Assembly (NCBI GenBank): GCA_043820105.1
Contig: JBDREC010000012.1
Location: 14,078 to 78,077 of the forward strand
Length of the DNA stretch: 64,000 nt
From: JBDREC01 sp043820105 [NCBI: Pseudomonadota bacterium]
Lineage (GTDB): Bacteria > Bdellovibrionota_F > JAHFAK01
Reading direction: 5' to 3'
The position numbers were made by a program, and so were the translations under genes. The notes beneath the pieces were generated by a model, which ran no database searches, had not been told where the DNA came from, and saw nothing but the letters and a program-made list of their open reading frames with translations. Of the stretch, positions 30,166-39,794 are shown piece after piece; the stretch's first letter is position 1, and each line of letters starts with the position of its first letter.

Positions 30166-32433
30166 TCAATAAAATGAATACGGATCTACATCAAGCCTAA
30201 GGTCAATTGAATTCTTGTTTGCTATGTTTTGAATTTTTTCTAGATTGGCGTTTATGAAATCGTCAAACTTTTTTCTGTCATATATTTTTAATAGAATTTG
30301 ATATCTGAATTTATTGTTTATTTTGAATATTGGTGACTGGCTTGGACCGAAGACTTGCATAAAGTCTTCGTTTATTGTCTTTTCTCTTAAGATTTCCGCA
30401 ATTTTTCCTGACATATATTCTACATCGTTCTCTGCTTTGGAAGATAGTTTTAATAATACAAGTCTTACAAATGGTGGAAAGTGGATTTGGCTTCTCAGGG
30501 CTTCTTCTTGCTGATAGAAACTGTGATAATCTTGTTTGCTTGCGCAAGTTATACTGTAGTGTTCAGGATTATATGTTTGAATGAAAACCTTTCCTGGAAA
30601 TTTGTCTCGGCCTGATCTTCCAGCAACTTGTGTTATAAGTTGAAAAGTTCTTTCAGGGGCTCTAAAATCAGGGATACCTAAAGATATGTCAGCAGCCACA
30701 ATTCCAATTAAAGAAACCTTTGGAAAATCAAGACCCTTGGTTATCATTTGAGTACCAATGACAATGTCTATTTCATCAGCTAGCATATTTTTGTAAAATT
30801 CTTCATAGTGATTTCTGCTAGTTACTGTATCTGAATCCATTCTTTTAATTCTGGCTTTAGGAAAGGCAAGCCTCACCTCTTCTTCCACCTTTTGAGTTCC
30901 AAGACCCAATTCAATTAATGAGTTTTTGGAGCATTCATAACAATATTGATCATGAATTTTTTCATAGGTACAATAATGACAAATCAGTTTATTTGCACTT
31001 TCATGATAGGTCAGTGAAATAGAGCAATTCGGACATTTTGTAATTTCACCACAGAGGCTACACAGAACAACAGAAGCATAGCCTCTTCTATTAATAAAAA
31101 GTATGGTTTGTAAACCTTTTTGCAGATTATCATATATGGCTTCTTTTAATTCCTCTGCTAAAATCTTTCTTTCACCAAATTCCTTGCCCTCTTCTTTCAT
31201 ATCAATAATTTTAACTTCAGGCATGGCAAGGTCTTTAACTCTTTTAGGAAGATTTAAAAGATGATATTTTTCATGTTTTGCATTGAAATAACTTTCAATT
31301 ATTGGTGTTGCTGAACCTAAAATAACAGTTGAATTTGTGAACTTTGCTCTAACAATAGCTATATCTCTTGCATTATAGGTAAACTCAGTGTCCTGCTTAT
31401 AACTTGTCTCATGTTCTTCATCAATAGCAATTATTCCCAGGTTTTTTATTTGAAGAAAAATTGCACTTCTTGCTCCAACTGCTACTTTGACTTCTCCTGT
31501 TTTTATGCGATTCAACTCAACAGTTCTTAACTTCTTTGAAAGAGCTGAATGAAAAACAGCAATTTTATCTCCAAATCTTGTCTTTAAAATTCTTTGCATT
31601 TGTGGAGTTAAAGATATTTCAGGCAGCAAAAAGATAGCCCCCATATCTTTTGAAATCGCGTATTCAATTGATCTTAAATAAACTTCTGTTTTGCCACTTC
31701 CAGTTACACCATGTAACAAGAAAACCTTGAATTCATTTTCTTTGATGTTTTTTAATATTTCTTTTACTGATATATCTTGGTCATTATTTAAAATTGGGAT
31801 ATCTTGAGCATTAACTTTATAAGGCGCCTGAGTTTCCTGAATCACCCTTTTTGCTTTACTTATATTATAAAAAATTGAAACAAGCTTTTCCTTTAAAAGA
31901 TATCTTATTGCTTTTTGATATTCTTTAGTAATTATGCCTTGCTTTAATTTTTTTTCTGGCAGTTCCTTGTTTTTTTTAAGCCTTGCATGAATTCGGAATA
32001 AAGCATTTTTATTTAACTTATCAAAACAGATATCATAACTTGTTTCATTAAGTTTAAAGACCTTGTTTATTTCAGGCATAATTTCTGAAAAACAGGCTGT
32101 TTTTATTACATATTGCAGATCCGTTTTATAATAATCAGCTATCCAGCGTAGCCACTTAAAATAGTCAGCTGAAATTATTTCCTCTGTTAAAACAAATTCA
32201 ATATCTTTTACAAGTTTTAAGTTTGTTTCGGATTCAAATCCAACAATAAATCCATAGGCAAGTCTATATTGAAGAGGTACTATAACATTGCTTCCAATTT
32301 GAATGCTTTCCTGGTATTGCTTAGGAATTCTGTAAAGCAGATATGCAAGAGTTGAATCAAGAACTGTAACATAAGCATAGGAATACTGCATTTTATTCTT
32401 AACTTTTTTTTCTTTAATTTTTTCGCCTGTCAT
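30166..32433 (-). CDS. priA: Primosomal replication restart helicase PriA
   Basis: Superfamily 2 helicase that reloads the replisome at stalled forks. 755 residues (741 if started at the ATG at 32391, where homology begins: MQYSYAYVTVLDSTLAYLLY). Visible: a DNA 3'-end-binding N-domain, Walker A LHGVTGSGKTEVYLR (~240), DEEH box IIAIDEEHETSYKQD, the helicase insertion with eight zinc-binding Cys (CSLCGEITKCPNC...CHYC...CYEC), and motif VI QVAGRSGRDKFPG. The stop of an exported-protein gene lies 23 nt upstream, on the same strand. No dnaB/dnaT-like gene nearby, as is usual. Confidence 0.97.
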   Translation of the reverse strand: MTGEKIKEKKVKNKMQYSYAYVTVLDSTLAYLLYRIPKQYQESIQIGSNVIVPLQYRLAYGFIVGFESETNLKLVKDIEFVLTEEIISADYFKWLRWIADYYKTDLQYVIKTACFSEIMPEINKVFKLNETSYDICFDKLNKNALFRIHARLKKNKELPEKKLKQGIITKEYQKAIRYLLKEKLVSIFYNISKAKRVIQETQAPYKVNAQDIPILNNDQDISVKEILKNIKENEFKVFLLHGVTGSGKTEVYLRSIEYAISKDMGAIFLLPEISLTPQMQRILKTRFGDKIAVFHSALSKKLRTVELNRIKTGEVKVAVGARSAIFLQIKNLGIIAIDEEHETSYKQDTEFTYNARDIAIVRAKFTNSTVILGSATPIIESYFNAKHEKYHLLNLPKRVKDLAMPEVKIIDMKEEGKEFGERKILAEELKEAIYDNLQKGLQTILFINRRGYASVVLCSLCGEITKCPNCSISLTYHESANKLICHYCTYEKIHDQYCYECSKNSLIELGLGTQKVEEEVRLAFPKARIKRMDSDTVTSRNHYEEFYKNMLADEIDIVIGTQMITKGLDFPKVSLIGIVAADISLGIPDFRAPERTFQLITQVAGRSGRDKFPGKVFIQTYNPEHYSITCASKQDYHSFYQQEEALRSQIHFPPFVRLVLLKLSSKAENDVEYMSGKIAEILREKTINEDFMQVFGPSQSPIFKINNKFRYQILLKIYDRKKFDDFINANLEKIQNIANKNSIDLRLDVDPYSFY

Positions 32434-32456
32434 CAGTATTTCAGTAGCTTCAATAT

Positions 32457-33233
32457 TTAATTAATAAAACGAAAGCGCTTATAATAGTCTTCTATGGTTT
32501 GATAAAATAGTTTTTCAGTTGATATGGGTAGGTCCTGAGCCAGATCATTAATAACACAATTATTATTCAGGTCATTTTTTTTATGTGATAAATATATTCT
32601 TTCTTCTTTTATTTTATCATTAACATAAAATTTGATATTCTTTGGTATAAAGCCAAGGTCCTTTATTTTAGCATAATCAGCGAATACAATTTTAAAACTA
32701 TATCCTTTTTCCGATGATATTTTAAATTCTAATGGATAAAAACCATCCTTTTTTAATAAAAGTGTCGGTTTTGTCTTTTGATTCTCACCATGACCAATAA
32801 GATAAGCGAAATCTTTGCCAGCTTGAGCTAAGGTTTGTTTTTCCAGAGAAAATCCGAGGCTAATAAGATTATTTTTTAAGGTTTCTACATTCCTTGATGA
32901 AAATATAAGTTCAGGCAAATAATAATAGCTCATATTACTTATTTCCATTTTGTCATTCACCAAGGACCGTATCATAATGCTCTTATTGCAAAAGCTATCC
33001 TTGAATGCTGAAATTATCCAAAATTGTTCATCACTATCGAAAGTTACAATATATTCGCCATCCCTGAGTAAATGCTCTTCGTCAAGATTGGCTTTAACAG
33101 TATAATTAATAATTACATTTTGCTTTATTTCCAATTTAGAAATCATCTTTTCAAAACAAAAATCGAGTTTTGGAATATAGGCAAAAATACTGAAGCTAAA
33201 TAAAAACATAATAAATAAAGCTACCTTTTTCAC
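32457..33233 (-). CDS. Exported protein of unknown function
   Basis: 258 residues from a GTG at 33233 with AGGAG 8 nt upstream; this start gives a clean signal peptide (VKKVALFIMFLFSFSIFA) and is preferred to the ATG at 33278, which would add 15 residues. The mature part is strand-rich: KQNVIINYTVKANLDEEHLLRDGEYIVTF, PTLLLKKDGFYPLEFKIS, YSFKIVFADYAKIKDLGFIPKNIKFY. That alternation resembles a LolA/LppX-like incomplete barrel that carries lipid, but no motif proves it. Probably periplasmic. Directly upstream of priA in the same transcription unit, with a promoter at 33293-33321. I do not recognise a named family. Confidence 0.75.
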   Translation of the reverse strand: MKKVALFIMFLFSFSIFAYIPKLDFCFEKMISKLEIKQNVIINYTVKANLDEEHLLRDGEYIVTFDSDEQFWIISAFKDSFCNKSIMIRSLVNDKMEISNMSYYYLPELIFSSRNVETLKNNLISLGFSLEKQTLAQAGKDFAYLIGHGENQKTKPTLLLKKDGFYPLEFKISSEKGYSFKIVFADYAKIKDLGFIPKNIKFYVNDKIKEERIYLSHKKNDLNNNCVINDLAQDLPISTEKLFYQTIEDYYKRFRFIN

Positions 33234-33292
33234 AGAAAAACTCCTTTTAAAACCCTTGTTATAAAAATAATATTTCATTAAATTGTTACATC

Positions 33293-33321
33293 ATTATATT
33301 AAAGTGGTCAAGTTCAACCAA
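33293..33321 (-). promoter_or_regulatory. Sigma-70 promoter of the exported protein-priA unit
   Basis: On the minus strand TTGGTT (33321-33316), 17-nt spacer, TATAAT (33298-33293). Transcription would start near 33286, giving a leader of about 53 nt before the GTG at 33233 but almost none before the ATG at 33278; this supports the GTG start. Confidence 0.55.
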
Positions 33322-33374
33322 AGAAAGTATTTTTTACTTTGCATTTTTTGTTACTTTTATTTAATTCTTATTTT

Positions 33375-35459
33375 ATGGATATCCAATTAAGACATATAAA
33401 AAATGTAGGTCCTAAAACACTTGAAAGTTTTTCATCCAAGGAGATTTATACTGTTGAAGACCTACTTTGCAATTTTCCAAGAAAATATCAGGACAGAAGA
33501 TATATAACCAATATTTCATTTTTAAAAGATAATGAAGAATATGTTGTGAAAGGGAAAATTGCAAAACTTTATTTCTCCTATCTAAAAAGTAAAAAGAGAA
33601 GCTTTGATATATTAATAGAAGATGGAACAGGCAGGCTGCACATTAGATTTTTCAACTATAATTATAAGCATGTTAGCTCCTTGTATCGCAAAGGACAAAT
33701 TGTGATTTTGTTTGGCAAAGTTAATTACTTTAAAAATGAAAAAACAATGATACACCCTGAAGTAGAAATTCTTGGCAAGCATCATAAAGACGAATTAAAA
33801 ACATCAGGTCGAATTCTGCCTATTTATTCTGAAATTGAGGGTATATATCAAAAAAATCTTAGAAAGATTGTATCTTATGCTATGGAAGCAATAGCAGAGC
33901 AATTAAGCTCAAAGCTTCCTGAGCCATTATCAAATGACTGTGAAAAGGTTACCTTAAAAGAAGCTTTAAAGCGCATTCACTATCCTAAAATTGATGACAA
34001 TCTTGCTGATTTAAATCAAGGATCGTCAAAGTATCATAAGCGATTTATTTATGATGAGATATTTTATTATCTGTTAGCACTTAAAATTCTTAAAGCAAAA
34101 ATAAAAAATGAAATTGCTTTACAAATAAAATGGGACCCTGGTTTACAAAAGTCTATTCTGGGCAAACTTGATTTTACACTTACCAAAAGCCAGCTTGAAG
34201 CATTAAAAGATATATCTGTAGACTTTGATAAAAAGCATCCCATGTCACGAATCTTAGTTGGAGATGTGGGTTGTGGAAAAACTTTAGTTGCAATGATTGC
34301 TGCCATACAAGCTGTTAAATCAAATACCCAGGCTTGTATAGTTTGCCCAACTAAAATTCTAGCCAAGCAGCACTATAATTATTTTAAAAAAATTACCCAA
34401 AGCCTTTTTGTAAATATTAGACTTTTAACAAGTGATCTTTTAACAGATGAAAAAGAAATAACTTTAAATGAACTAAAAAATGGAGACTGCCACATTGTAA
34501 TTGGAACTCACTCTTTAATTCAAGATCAGGTTGATTTTAAAAACTTAGGATTTGTAGTTATCGATGAACAACAACGCTTTGGCCTAAATCAAAGATCACA
34601 TTTTTTTACCAAAGGATTTAAACCGCATACTTTAACAATGACAGCAACACCAATTCCAAGATCCTGTGCTTTGCTACTATTTGGTGAACTTGATATAACA
34701 ATTATGACTGATCACCCAAGGCTAGAGACCAAGATTGATACAAGTGTTATTGCTGAAAATCAATTTGCATCAATAAAAGAAAAGCTAATAAAAAGAATTG
34801 AAAATGGAAGCAAAATATTTATAGTTTGTCCGTATATAGAAAGCGAAGCTAAAATTAATGTTAATCAAACATATAAAAAAGTAACTGAAGAATACTTTCC
34901 TGGCATTCCTAGTTCAATGATACACGGCAAGATTGAAAGTTCAAAAAAGGATGAAAGGCTTGCTGCCTTTAATTCTGGAAAAATTAAAATATTAGTTTCT
35001 ACAACAATAATTGAAGTAGGTATTGATATTCAAGAAGCAGACACAATGCTTATTTTCGACGCCTGTGCTTTTGGATTATCTCAGCTGCATCAACTGCGAG
35101 GTCGAATTGGTCGTATGGGACAGGAATCTTTATGCTATTTAGTATATACAGAAAAAGATGAAGTTCATTCTGTTAACCGTTTAAATAGATTTTCCGAGCT
35201 CAATGATGGATTTGAAATAGCCAAACTTGATATGGACCTGCGCGGAAAAGGTGAATTTCTGGGAATCCGGCAAAGCGGGAGATCTGAATTAAAATTCATT
35301 GAACATATAAATGACACAATACTAGTAGAAAAGGTTATTGCTACAGTAGAAAATATTATTAGTAAGGACAAAGAATTACAAAATAAAAAAAATACTGAAT
35401 ACAAAGCTGAAGCCATAAATAGATGGGGACTAAAGATGGAAATTGGAAAAATGGTATAA
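33375..35459 (+). CDS. recG: ATP-dependent DNA helicase RecG
   Basis: Reverses stalled replication forks and processes Holliday junctions. 694 residues from the ATG at 33375, where the family N-terminus MDIQLRHIKNVGPKTLESF begins; a TTG 36 nt upstream has no support. The wedge/OB domain (~60-150) includes GTGRLHIRFFNYNY. Helicase motifs: Walker A LVGDVGCGKTLVAM, DEQQ box VVIDEQQRFGLNQR (DEQH in most RecG), TMTATPIPRS and motif VI QLRGRIGRMGQ. The TRG region is LRGKGEFLGIRQSG. Divergent from the priA unit, so two fork-repair helicases share this locus. The stop codon is the first base of a GTAAGTG heptamer tract. Confidence 0.96.
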   Translation: MDIQLRHIKNVGPKTLESFSSKEIYTVEDLLCNFPRKYQDRRYITNISFLKDNEEYVVKGKIAKLYFSYLKSKKRSFDILIEDGTGRLHIRFFNYNYKHVSSLYRKGQIVILFGKVNYFKNEKTMIHPEVEILGKHHKDELKTSGRILPIYSEIEGIYQKNLRKIVSYAMEAIAEQLSSKLPEPLSNDCEKVTLKEALKRIHYPKIDDNLADLNQGSSKYHKRFIYDEIFYYLLALKILKAKIKNEIALQIKWDPGLQKSILGKLDFTLTKSQLEALKDISVDFDKKHPMSRILVGDVGCGKTLVAMIAAIQAVKSNTQACIVCPTKILAKQHYNYFKKITQSLFVNIRLLTSDLLTDEKEITLNELKNGDCHIVIGTHSLIQDQVDFKNLGFVVIDEQQRFGLNQRSHFFTKGFKPHTLTMTATPIPRSCALLLFGELDITIMTDHPRLETKIDTSVIAENQFASIKEKLIKRIENGSKIFIVCPYIESEAKINVNQTYKKVTEEYFPGIPSSMIHGKIESSKKDERLAAFNSGKIKILVSTTIIEVGIDIQEADTMLIFDACAFGLSQLHQLRGRIGRMGQESLCYLVYTEKDEVHSVNRLNRFSELNDGFEIAKLDMDLRGKGEFLGIRQSGRSELKFIEHINDTILVEKVIATVENIISKDKELQNKKNTEYKAEAINRWGLKMEIGKMV

Positions 35460-35496
35460 GATAAGTGGTAAGCTGTAAGTGGTAAGTGGTAAGTTG
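35457..35496. repeat. GTAAGTG heptamer tract after recG
   Basis: Five units GATAAGTG, GTAAGCT, GTAAGTG, GTAAGTG, GTAAGTT starting in the recG stop codon. The array then drifts into a TTGTTGC/TTGTTGT stretch up to ~35515. Confidence 0.75.
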
Positions 35497-35554
35497 TTGC
35501 TTGCTTGTTGTGTGTTTTTGGTTGGTATAAAAATATTTGGATAGGATAAGTTAC

Positions 35555-36412
35555 ATGAAAAATAGATTGCTGAAACCTGAGTGGTTGAAAAAAAAGATAG
35601 AGTACTCAGAAGAGTATCATGAACTTAAGAAGTTTCTTAGAAGATCTAGTTTAAATACTGTTTGTGAGGAAGCTCGCTGTCCTAACATTTGCGAATGTTT
35701 TAAAAATAAAACTGCTACTTTTATGATATTGGGTTCTGTCTGCTCAAGAAACTGTTCCTTTTGTGCCATAGATTCAAAAGACAAGAGCCCTATTCCAATT
35801 GAAAAATTAAAAAATGAACCTCTTGAAATTGCTCAGGCTGTTAATAAACTAAAACTAAAACATGTTGTTATAACCTCAGTAACAAGAGATGATCTGCCAG
35901 ACCAAGGTGTATCGCAGTTCAAAAAAACAATTAAAGCAATTAATAATGCAAATCCAAACATTAGTATTGAAATTCTAACACCTGATTTTAGTGCAAATAA
36001 AGATATTTTAGAAGAATTATCAAAGGAAAGTTTCCATATTTTTAATCATAATATTGAAACAGTTAAGAGACTTTATAAGGAAGTCAGACCTCAAGCTATT
36101 TATGAAAGATCCTTAAAAGTTCTTTCACTGATGGCTTCATTAAATAAAGAACTAATAATAAAATCAGGCTTTATGTTAGGCCTAGGTGAAAAAGAAGATG
36201 AAGTAATAAAACTTTTAGAAGATCTTTATAATGCTTCATGCAGTTCTGTGACTATTGGTCAATATTTAAGACCAAGCCTTAAAAACTATGAAGTTTCAGA
36301 ATATGTAAAAGAAGAGAAGTTTATTGAATATGAGATGATAGCAAAAAGGATTGGTTTTAAATATGTTTTTTCCGCACCTTATGTCAGGAGTTCCTATATG
36401 GCAGGGCTGTAA
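35555..36412 (+). CDS. lipA: Lipoyl synthase
   Basis: Radical SAM enzyme that inserts two sulfurs into octanoyl groups on E2/GcvH proteins. 285 residues from the ATG at 35555, preceded by AGGATAAG; a TTG at 35537 is less likely. The auxiliary cluster motif is CEEARCPNICEC (C-x4-C-x5-C), the radical SAM motif is CSRNCSFC and the conserved C-terminal RSSYMAG closes the active site. The first 40 residues are the usual KPEWLKKK leader. No lipB or lplA neighbour. It implies a lipoylated complex (2-oxoacid dehydrogenase or glycine cleavage) elsewhere in the genome. Confidence 0.97.
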   Translation: MKNRLLKPEWLKKKIEYSEEYHELKKFLRRSSLNTVCEEARCPNICECFKNKTATFMILGSVCSRNCSFCAIDSKDKSPIPIEKLKNEPLEIAQAVNKLKLKHVVITSVTRDDLPDQGVSQFKKTIKAINNANPNISIEILTPDFSANKDILEELSKESFHIFNHNIETVKRLYKEVRPQAIYERSLKVLSLMASLNKELIIKSGFMLGLGEKEDEVIKLLEDLYNASCSSVTIGQYLRPSLKNYEVSEYVKEEKFIEYEMIAKRIGFKYVFSAPYVRSSYMAGL

Positions 36413-36440
36413 AAAAAGAAGATTGATGTAGTAGTGGGTA

Positions 36441-37469
36441 TTAGAATATTTTTTTAAAAGCTTCAGCTGCTTGCAGACAAGCTTCTTGGCTTACCATCAG
36501 ATTTGTTACAGCTCGGACTTGATGATCTGAGATTGGGAGAGTCAATACTCCTGCTTCTTGCCATTTTTGGCAAACTTCTACAGCTGTTTTACCTGTCTTC
36601 TTAACATCAAAAATTACTATGTTGGTTTGTACATAATCTAGATCAATTGAAACCCCAGGAATTTCTGAAACACCTTTAGCTATAATTTGTGCATTTTCAT
36701 GATCATTTCTAAGCCGGTCAATATTGTTAACAAGTGCGAAAATCGCTGCATTTGCTAAGATTCCAGCCTGCCTTAAGCCTCCTCCAAGCATTTTTCTAAC
36801 TCTTTTGGCTCTCTCTATAAAATCCTTTGAACCAGCTATACATGAACCAATTGGAGCACCTAAGCCTTTTGAAAAGCATACTGAGACTGTATCAGCGCAA
36901 CTTGCATATTCCTCAAGTGAAATGCCTGTTGCAACGTGAGCATTCCAAAGTCTTGCACCATCAAGATGTAGATAAATATTATTTTCCTCACAAAGACTTT
37001 TAATGTTTTTTATTTCTTGTAAAGGAAAAATTATTCCACCTGCCCTATTATGTGTGTTTTCTAAACTTACTATTTTTGTTCCAGGAGTGTGCAAATCTTT
37101 TTTTCTTAAAACTTTTTTAATTTGATCTTTATACAAAATGCCGTGATCGCCATCGAGCATATTGGTCATTAATCCAGCAATAGAGGAAAGCCCAGCAACT
37201 TCGTAATTTACAATATGAGAAAATCGTTCACAAATAACCTCATCACCATGCGAACTTAGAGTTTTAAGGCAAATTAAATTTCCCATAGTACCAGAAGGAA
37301 CATATAGAGCAGCCTCTTTTCCGAGAATTTCAGCTGTCATTTTTTGTAGCTTAATAACAGTTGGATCATCTCCAAAAACATCATCGCCGACATTTGCATT
37401 TGCTAAAGCCTTTCTCATATTATCACATGGTTTAGTAACTGTATCAGACCTCAAATCAATATATTGCAT
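36441..37469 (-). CDS. ltaE: L-threonine aldolase (low specificity)
   Basis: PLP enzyme splitting L-threonine/allo-threonine into glycine and acetaldehyde. 342 residues, fold type I. The N-terminus IDLRSDTVTKPCDNMRKAL and the NVGDDVFGDDPTV segment are the family signature; HLDGARLWNAHVA carries the PLP-ring Asp, and CFSKGLGAPIGS the Schiff-base Lys (~200). Ends ACLQAAEAFKKIF. AGGAG precedes the start at 37469. It converges with lipA and is not in an operon; providing glycine for the lipoate-dependent cleavage system is an attractive but unproven link. Confidence 0.95.
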   Translation of the reverse strand: MQYIDLRSDTVTKPCDNMRKALANANVGDDVFGDDPTVIKLQKMTAEILGKEAALYVPSGTMGNLICLKTLSSHGDEVICERFSHIVNYEVAGLSSIAGLMTNMLDGDHGILYKDQIKKVLRKKDLHTPGTKIVSLENTHNRAGGIIFPLQEIKNIKSLCEENNIYLHLDGARLWNAHVATGISLEEYASCADTVSVCFSKGLGAPIGSCIAGSKDFIERAKRVRKMLGGGLRQAGILANAAIFALVNNIDRLRNDHENAQIIAKGVSEIPGVSIDLDYVQTNIVIFDVKKTGKTAVEVCQKWQEAGVLTLPISDHQVRAVTNLMVSQEACLQAAEAFKKIF

Positions 37470-37615
37470 TTTATGATTCTCCTAATCAAAATCCAAAATT
37501 CAAAATAATTTACTGCTACTTAACTTTTTGTCAATCTTTCTGATAAAATTCATTTGACAATAGATAAAGATACTAATAAGCTTCCCTTTTTAAAATTTAA
37601 ATATATATAAACATT

Positions 37616-38134
37616 ATGGATACTTACGTAGATTTACATGTGAAATTCTCAGACTTTAAAGAGCTTGATATTAAAAAGCTTGAAAATACCATTACCCATA
37701 ATCAGCTGATTAAGTGGACAGAACTTCATGATTATCTGATGCTTGAGCTGTTTGACATTCATCTTGAAATGTTTCAAGAGCAAAGAGAAGCATTAAGAGT
37801 TCCCCTTAACATTGCTATAGAATATAAAAAAAATAAAATAAAATTTAATACTATCACACGTGACATCAGTATTCACGGCATTTGCCTGCCTTACAATGAA
37901 GAAGTTTATGTTGGAGATGAGGTAGATGTATACTTCTATATTGGATATAAATGGAAAGTTGTGAACTGGAAAAAGAAATTCAAGCTAAGAGGCATGGTCA
38001 GATGGGCCCGTCCAAACCAACAAGCTTTAGGTGTAGAATTTTTTGATATGAAAATTGAAGACAAAAGACATATTCAAAACCTTATCTTTTGGAATCTTGA
38101 AAAAATAATTCAAAAAAGAAAAAATTTAACTTAA
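37616..38134 (+). CDS. PilZ-domain protein, probable c-di-GMP receptor
   Basis: 172 residues. An N-terminal helical region (~1-58) of unknown role is followed by a PilZ domain with both c-di-GMP-binding signatures: R-x3-R (QREALRVPL, ~57-65) and D-x-S-x-x-G (TRDISIHGICL). The barrel continues through WKVVNWKKKFKLRGMVRWARPNQQALGVEFFDM. Such proteins transmit c-di-GMP levels to pili, flagella or polysaccharide machinery. No diguanylate cyclase lies in the window. A TTGACA (37554-37559) is upstream but with a poor -10. The gap after it (38135-38285) shows nothing clear. Confidence 0.9.
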   Translation: MDTYVDLHVKFSDFKELDIKKLENTITHNQLIKWTELHDYLMLELFDIHLEMFQEQREALRVPLNIAIEYKKNKIKFNTITRDISIHGICLPYNEEVYVGDEVDVYFYIGYKWKVVNWKKKFKLRGMVRWARPNQQALGVEFFDMKIEDKRHIQNLIFWNLEKIIQKRKNLT

Positions 38135-38285
38135 TTTTTTTTCTTCATCACAATTTAAACACATGTTTTCTACACCGAGTCCATAAAAAATATATTCTAA
38201 AATAGTTTTTATTCCACATTGCTAATATAAATATAAAACCCAATTGCTTACGATTTGGACATGAGTTAGACGTTAAAAGCCATTA

Positions 38286-39581
38286 TCACCTTATACTATA
38301 TTCATTCATTTTTGTATAAAGCGTTGACAAACCAAGACCGAGGACTCCTGCTGTTTTCTTTTTATTTCCATTTAAACTCTTAAGAGCCTTTAAAATTGCT
38401 TCTTTTTCTAATGCTTTAATAGTTATAATTTCTTTGCTGGAATCAATTAACTGTTCCTCTTTTATTAGAAAATTAAAGTCTTTTGGCAACAATACTTTTG
38501 AGGAAAAGCTATTTAAAACAGCCCTTCTTAAACAATTTTTTAGTTCTCGAACATTTCCTGGAAAGGTGTATTCTTTTAAAAATTCAAGTGTATCTTGATG
38601 GACTTTAATGTTCTTTTTGCTTTCTAAAATTGGGTCTGTGTTTAAAAAATGATTTATTAGGATTTCTATATCCTTAACTCTATTTCTTAATGGAGGTACA
38701 GTAATTGGAAATTGATTTAAGCGATAATAAAGATCTTTTCTAAATTCCCCTTTTTCAACTTGTGACAAAAGATCAATATTAGTAGCTGCAACAACCCTTA
38801 CATCTACATATTGCAACTTATTTGAACCAATCTTTCTTATTTCATTGTTTTCCAGTACTCTCAGAAGTTTAATCTGCAGGCTCAAGGGAATCTCTCCAAT
38901 TTCATCAAGGAAAATTGTGCCATCATCAACTTCTTCAAAAAGCCCCTTTTTCTGATTAATTGCTGAAGTAAAAGATCCCCTTTCATGCCCAAAAAGTTCA
39001 CTTTCCACTAGCTCACTAGCAATACAAGCGCAATTAATGCTAATAAATTTCTTTCTATAACGCTTACTATTCTGATAAATATAACTAGCTACCAATTCTT
39101 TTCCAACTCCGGTTTCACCTTGAATCAAGACGGAAATATCACTTTTTGCAATTATTTCAAGTGATGAAAGCAGTTTTTTCATGCATTTACTTTGATAAAT
39201 TATCTTTTTATTCCTAAAATTATTTCGTTTTTTCTTAAGTTCATTCCCTAAATCAAAAACTCGAGTTTCTTCTACACTTTGAGTTGTTTCAAATTGTAAT
39301 AAGGAAAATAATATTTTCCAATCACCTACTGCAATAACATTCCCAGGCTCAATCTTCTGTCTATCATCACAATTATCATTGAGTCTTGTATAGTTTCTGT
39401 TACTTAAATTTTGTAAATAATAAGCATCATATTCTTTATGAATTTCAAATTGGTATCTTGATATTTCTCTATCACAAAGCACGAGGTCATTATCTATTGC
39501 CCTGCCTACTTTGAATTGCTTTTTTACAAGTGGAATCTTCATTAAGGATTTTTTGTCTTTTGAACAGATTAATTGATACAT
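38286..39581 (-). CDS. Sigma-54-dependent activator with N-terminal FHA domain
   Basis: 431 residues. FHA domain (~20-95: FKVGRAIDNDLVLCDREISRY, LQNLSNRNYTRLND) with the phosphothreonine-binding Arg/Ser/Asn pattern, so activity is probably switched by a Ser/Thr kinase and not by a two-component phosphorelay. AAA+ domain (~130-360): Walker A GETGVGKELVA, Walker B GTIFLDEIGEI. The sigma-54 contact loop reads GSFTSA (202-207) instead of GAFTGA; Phe and Thr are kept. C-terminal Fis-type HTH (NGNKKKTAGVLGLGLSTLYTKMNEY). FHA-type activators are common in myxobacteria. No kinase gene is adjacent. Confidence 0.9.
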   Translation of the reverse strand: MYQLICSKDKKSLMKIPLVKKQFKVGRAIDNDLVLCDREISRYQFEIHKEYDAYYLQNLSNRNYTRLNDNCDDRQKIEPGNVIAVGDWKILFSLLQFETTQSVEETRVFDLGNELKKKRNNFRNKKIIYQSKCMKKLLSSLEIIAKSDISVLIQGETGVGKELVASYIYQNSKRYRKKFISINCACIASELVESELFGHERGSFTSAINQKKGLFEEVDDGTIFLDEIGEIPLSLQIKLLRVLENNEIRKIGSNKLQYVDVRVVAATNIDLLSQVEKGEFRKDLYYRLNQFPITVPPLRNRVKDIEILINHFLNTDPILESKKNIKVHQDTLEFLKEYTFPGNVRELKNCLRRAVLNSFSSKVLLPKDFNFLIKEEQLIDSSKEIITIKALEKEAILKALKSLNGNKKKTAGVLGLGLSTLYTKMNEYSIR

Positions 39582-39725
39582 AATCTAAACTTCCTTTTTA
39601 TAATTTATTATTTGTCTTTATTACAATATTTATGCCAAGCCCAAGTACTTGTTTTATATAAAGGCTAATAGCAGAAAAAGTATCAAAATTAAGAATAATA
39701 TCTTAACTTTGATACAATTCATTGT

Positions 39726-39754
39726 TTGATATTTAAATTTTTTTCACATATAAT
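39726..39754 (+). promoter_or_regulatory. Sigma-70 promoter of the Yip1-like gene
   Basis: TTGATA (39726-39731), 17-nt spacer, perfect TATAAT (39749-39754), 40 nt before the ATG at 39795, with GAAGGAAA as ribosome binding site. Confidence 0.65.
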
Positions 39755-39794
39755 TTATTAAGAAACTAAGATTTAAAATACGAAGGAAAATTAA

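Noticed and set aside
33303-33320. Second copy of the IS terminal-repeat sequence (TGGTCAAGT)
   Set aside because: Only nine bases match the sequence at 1671 and no transposase remnant is near; it is part of the promoter of the gene at 33.2 kb.
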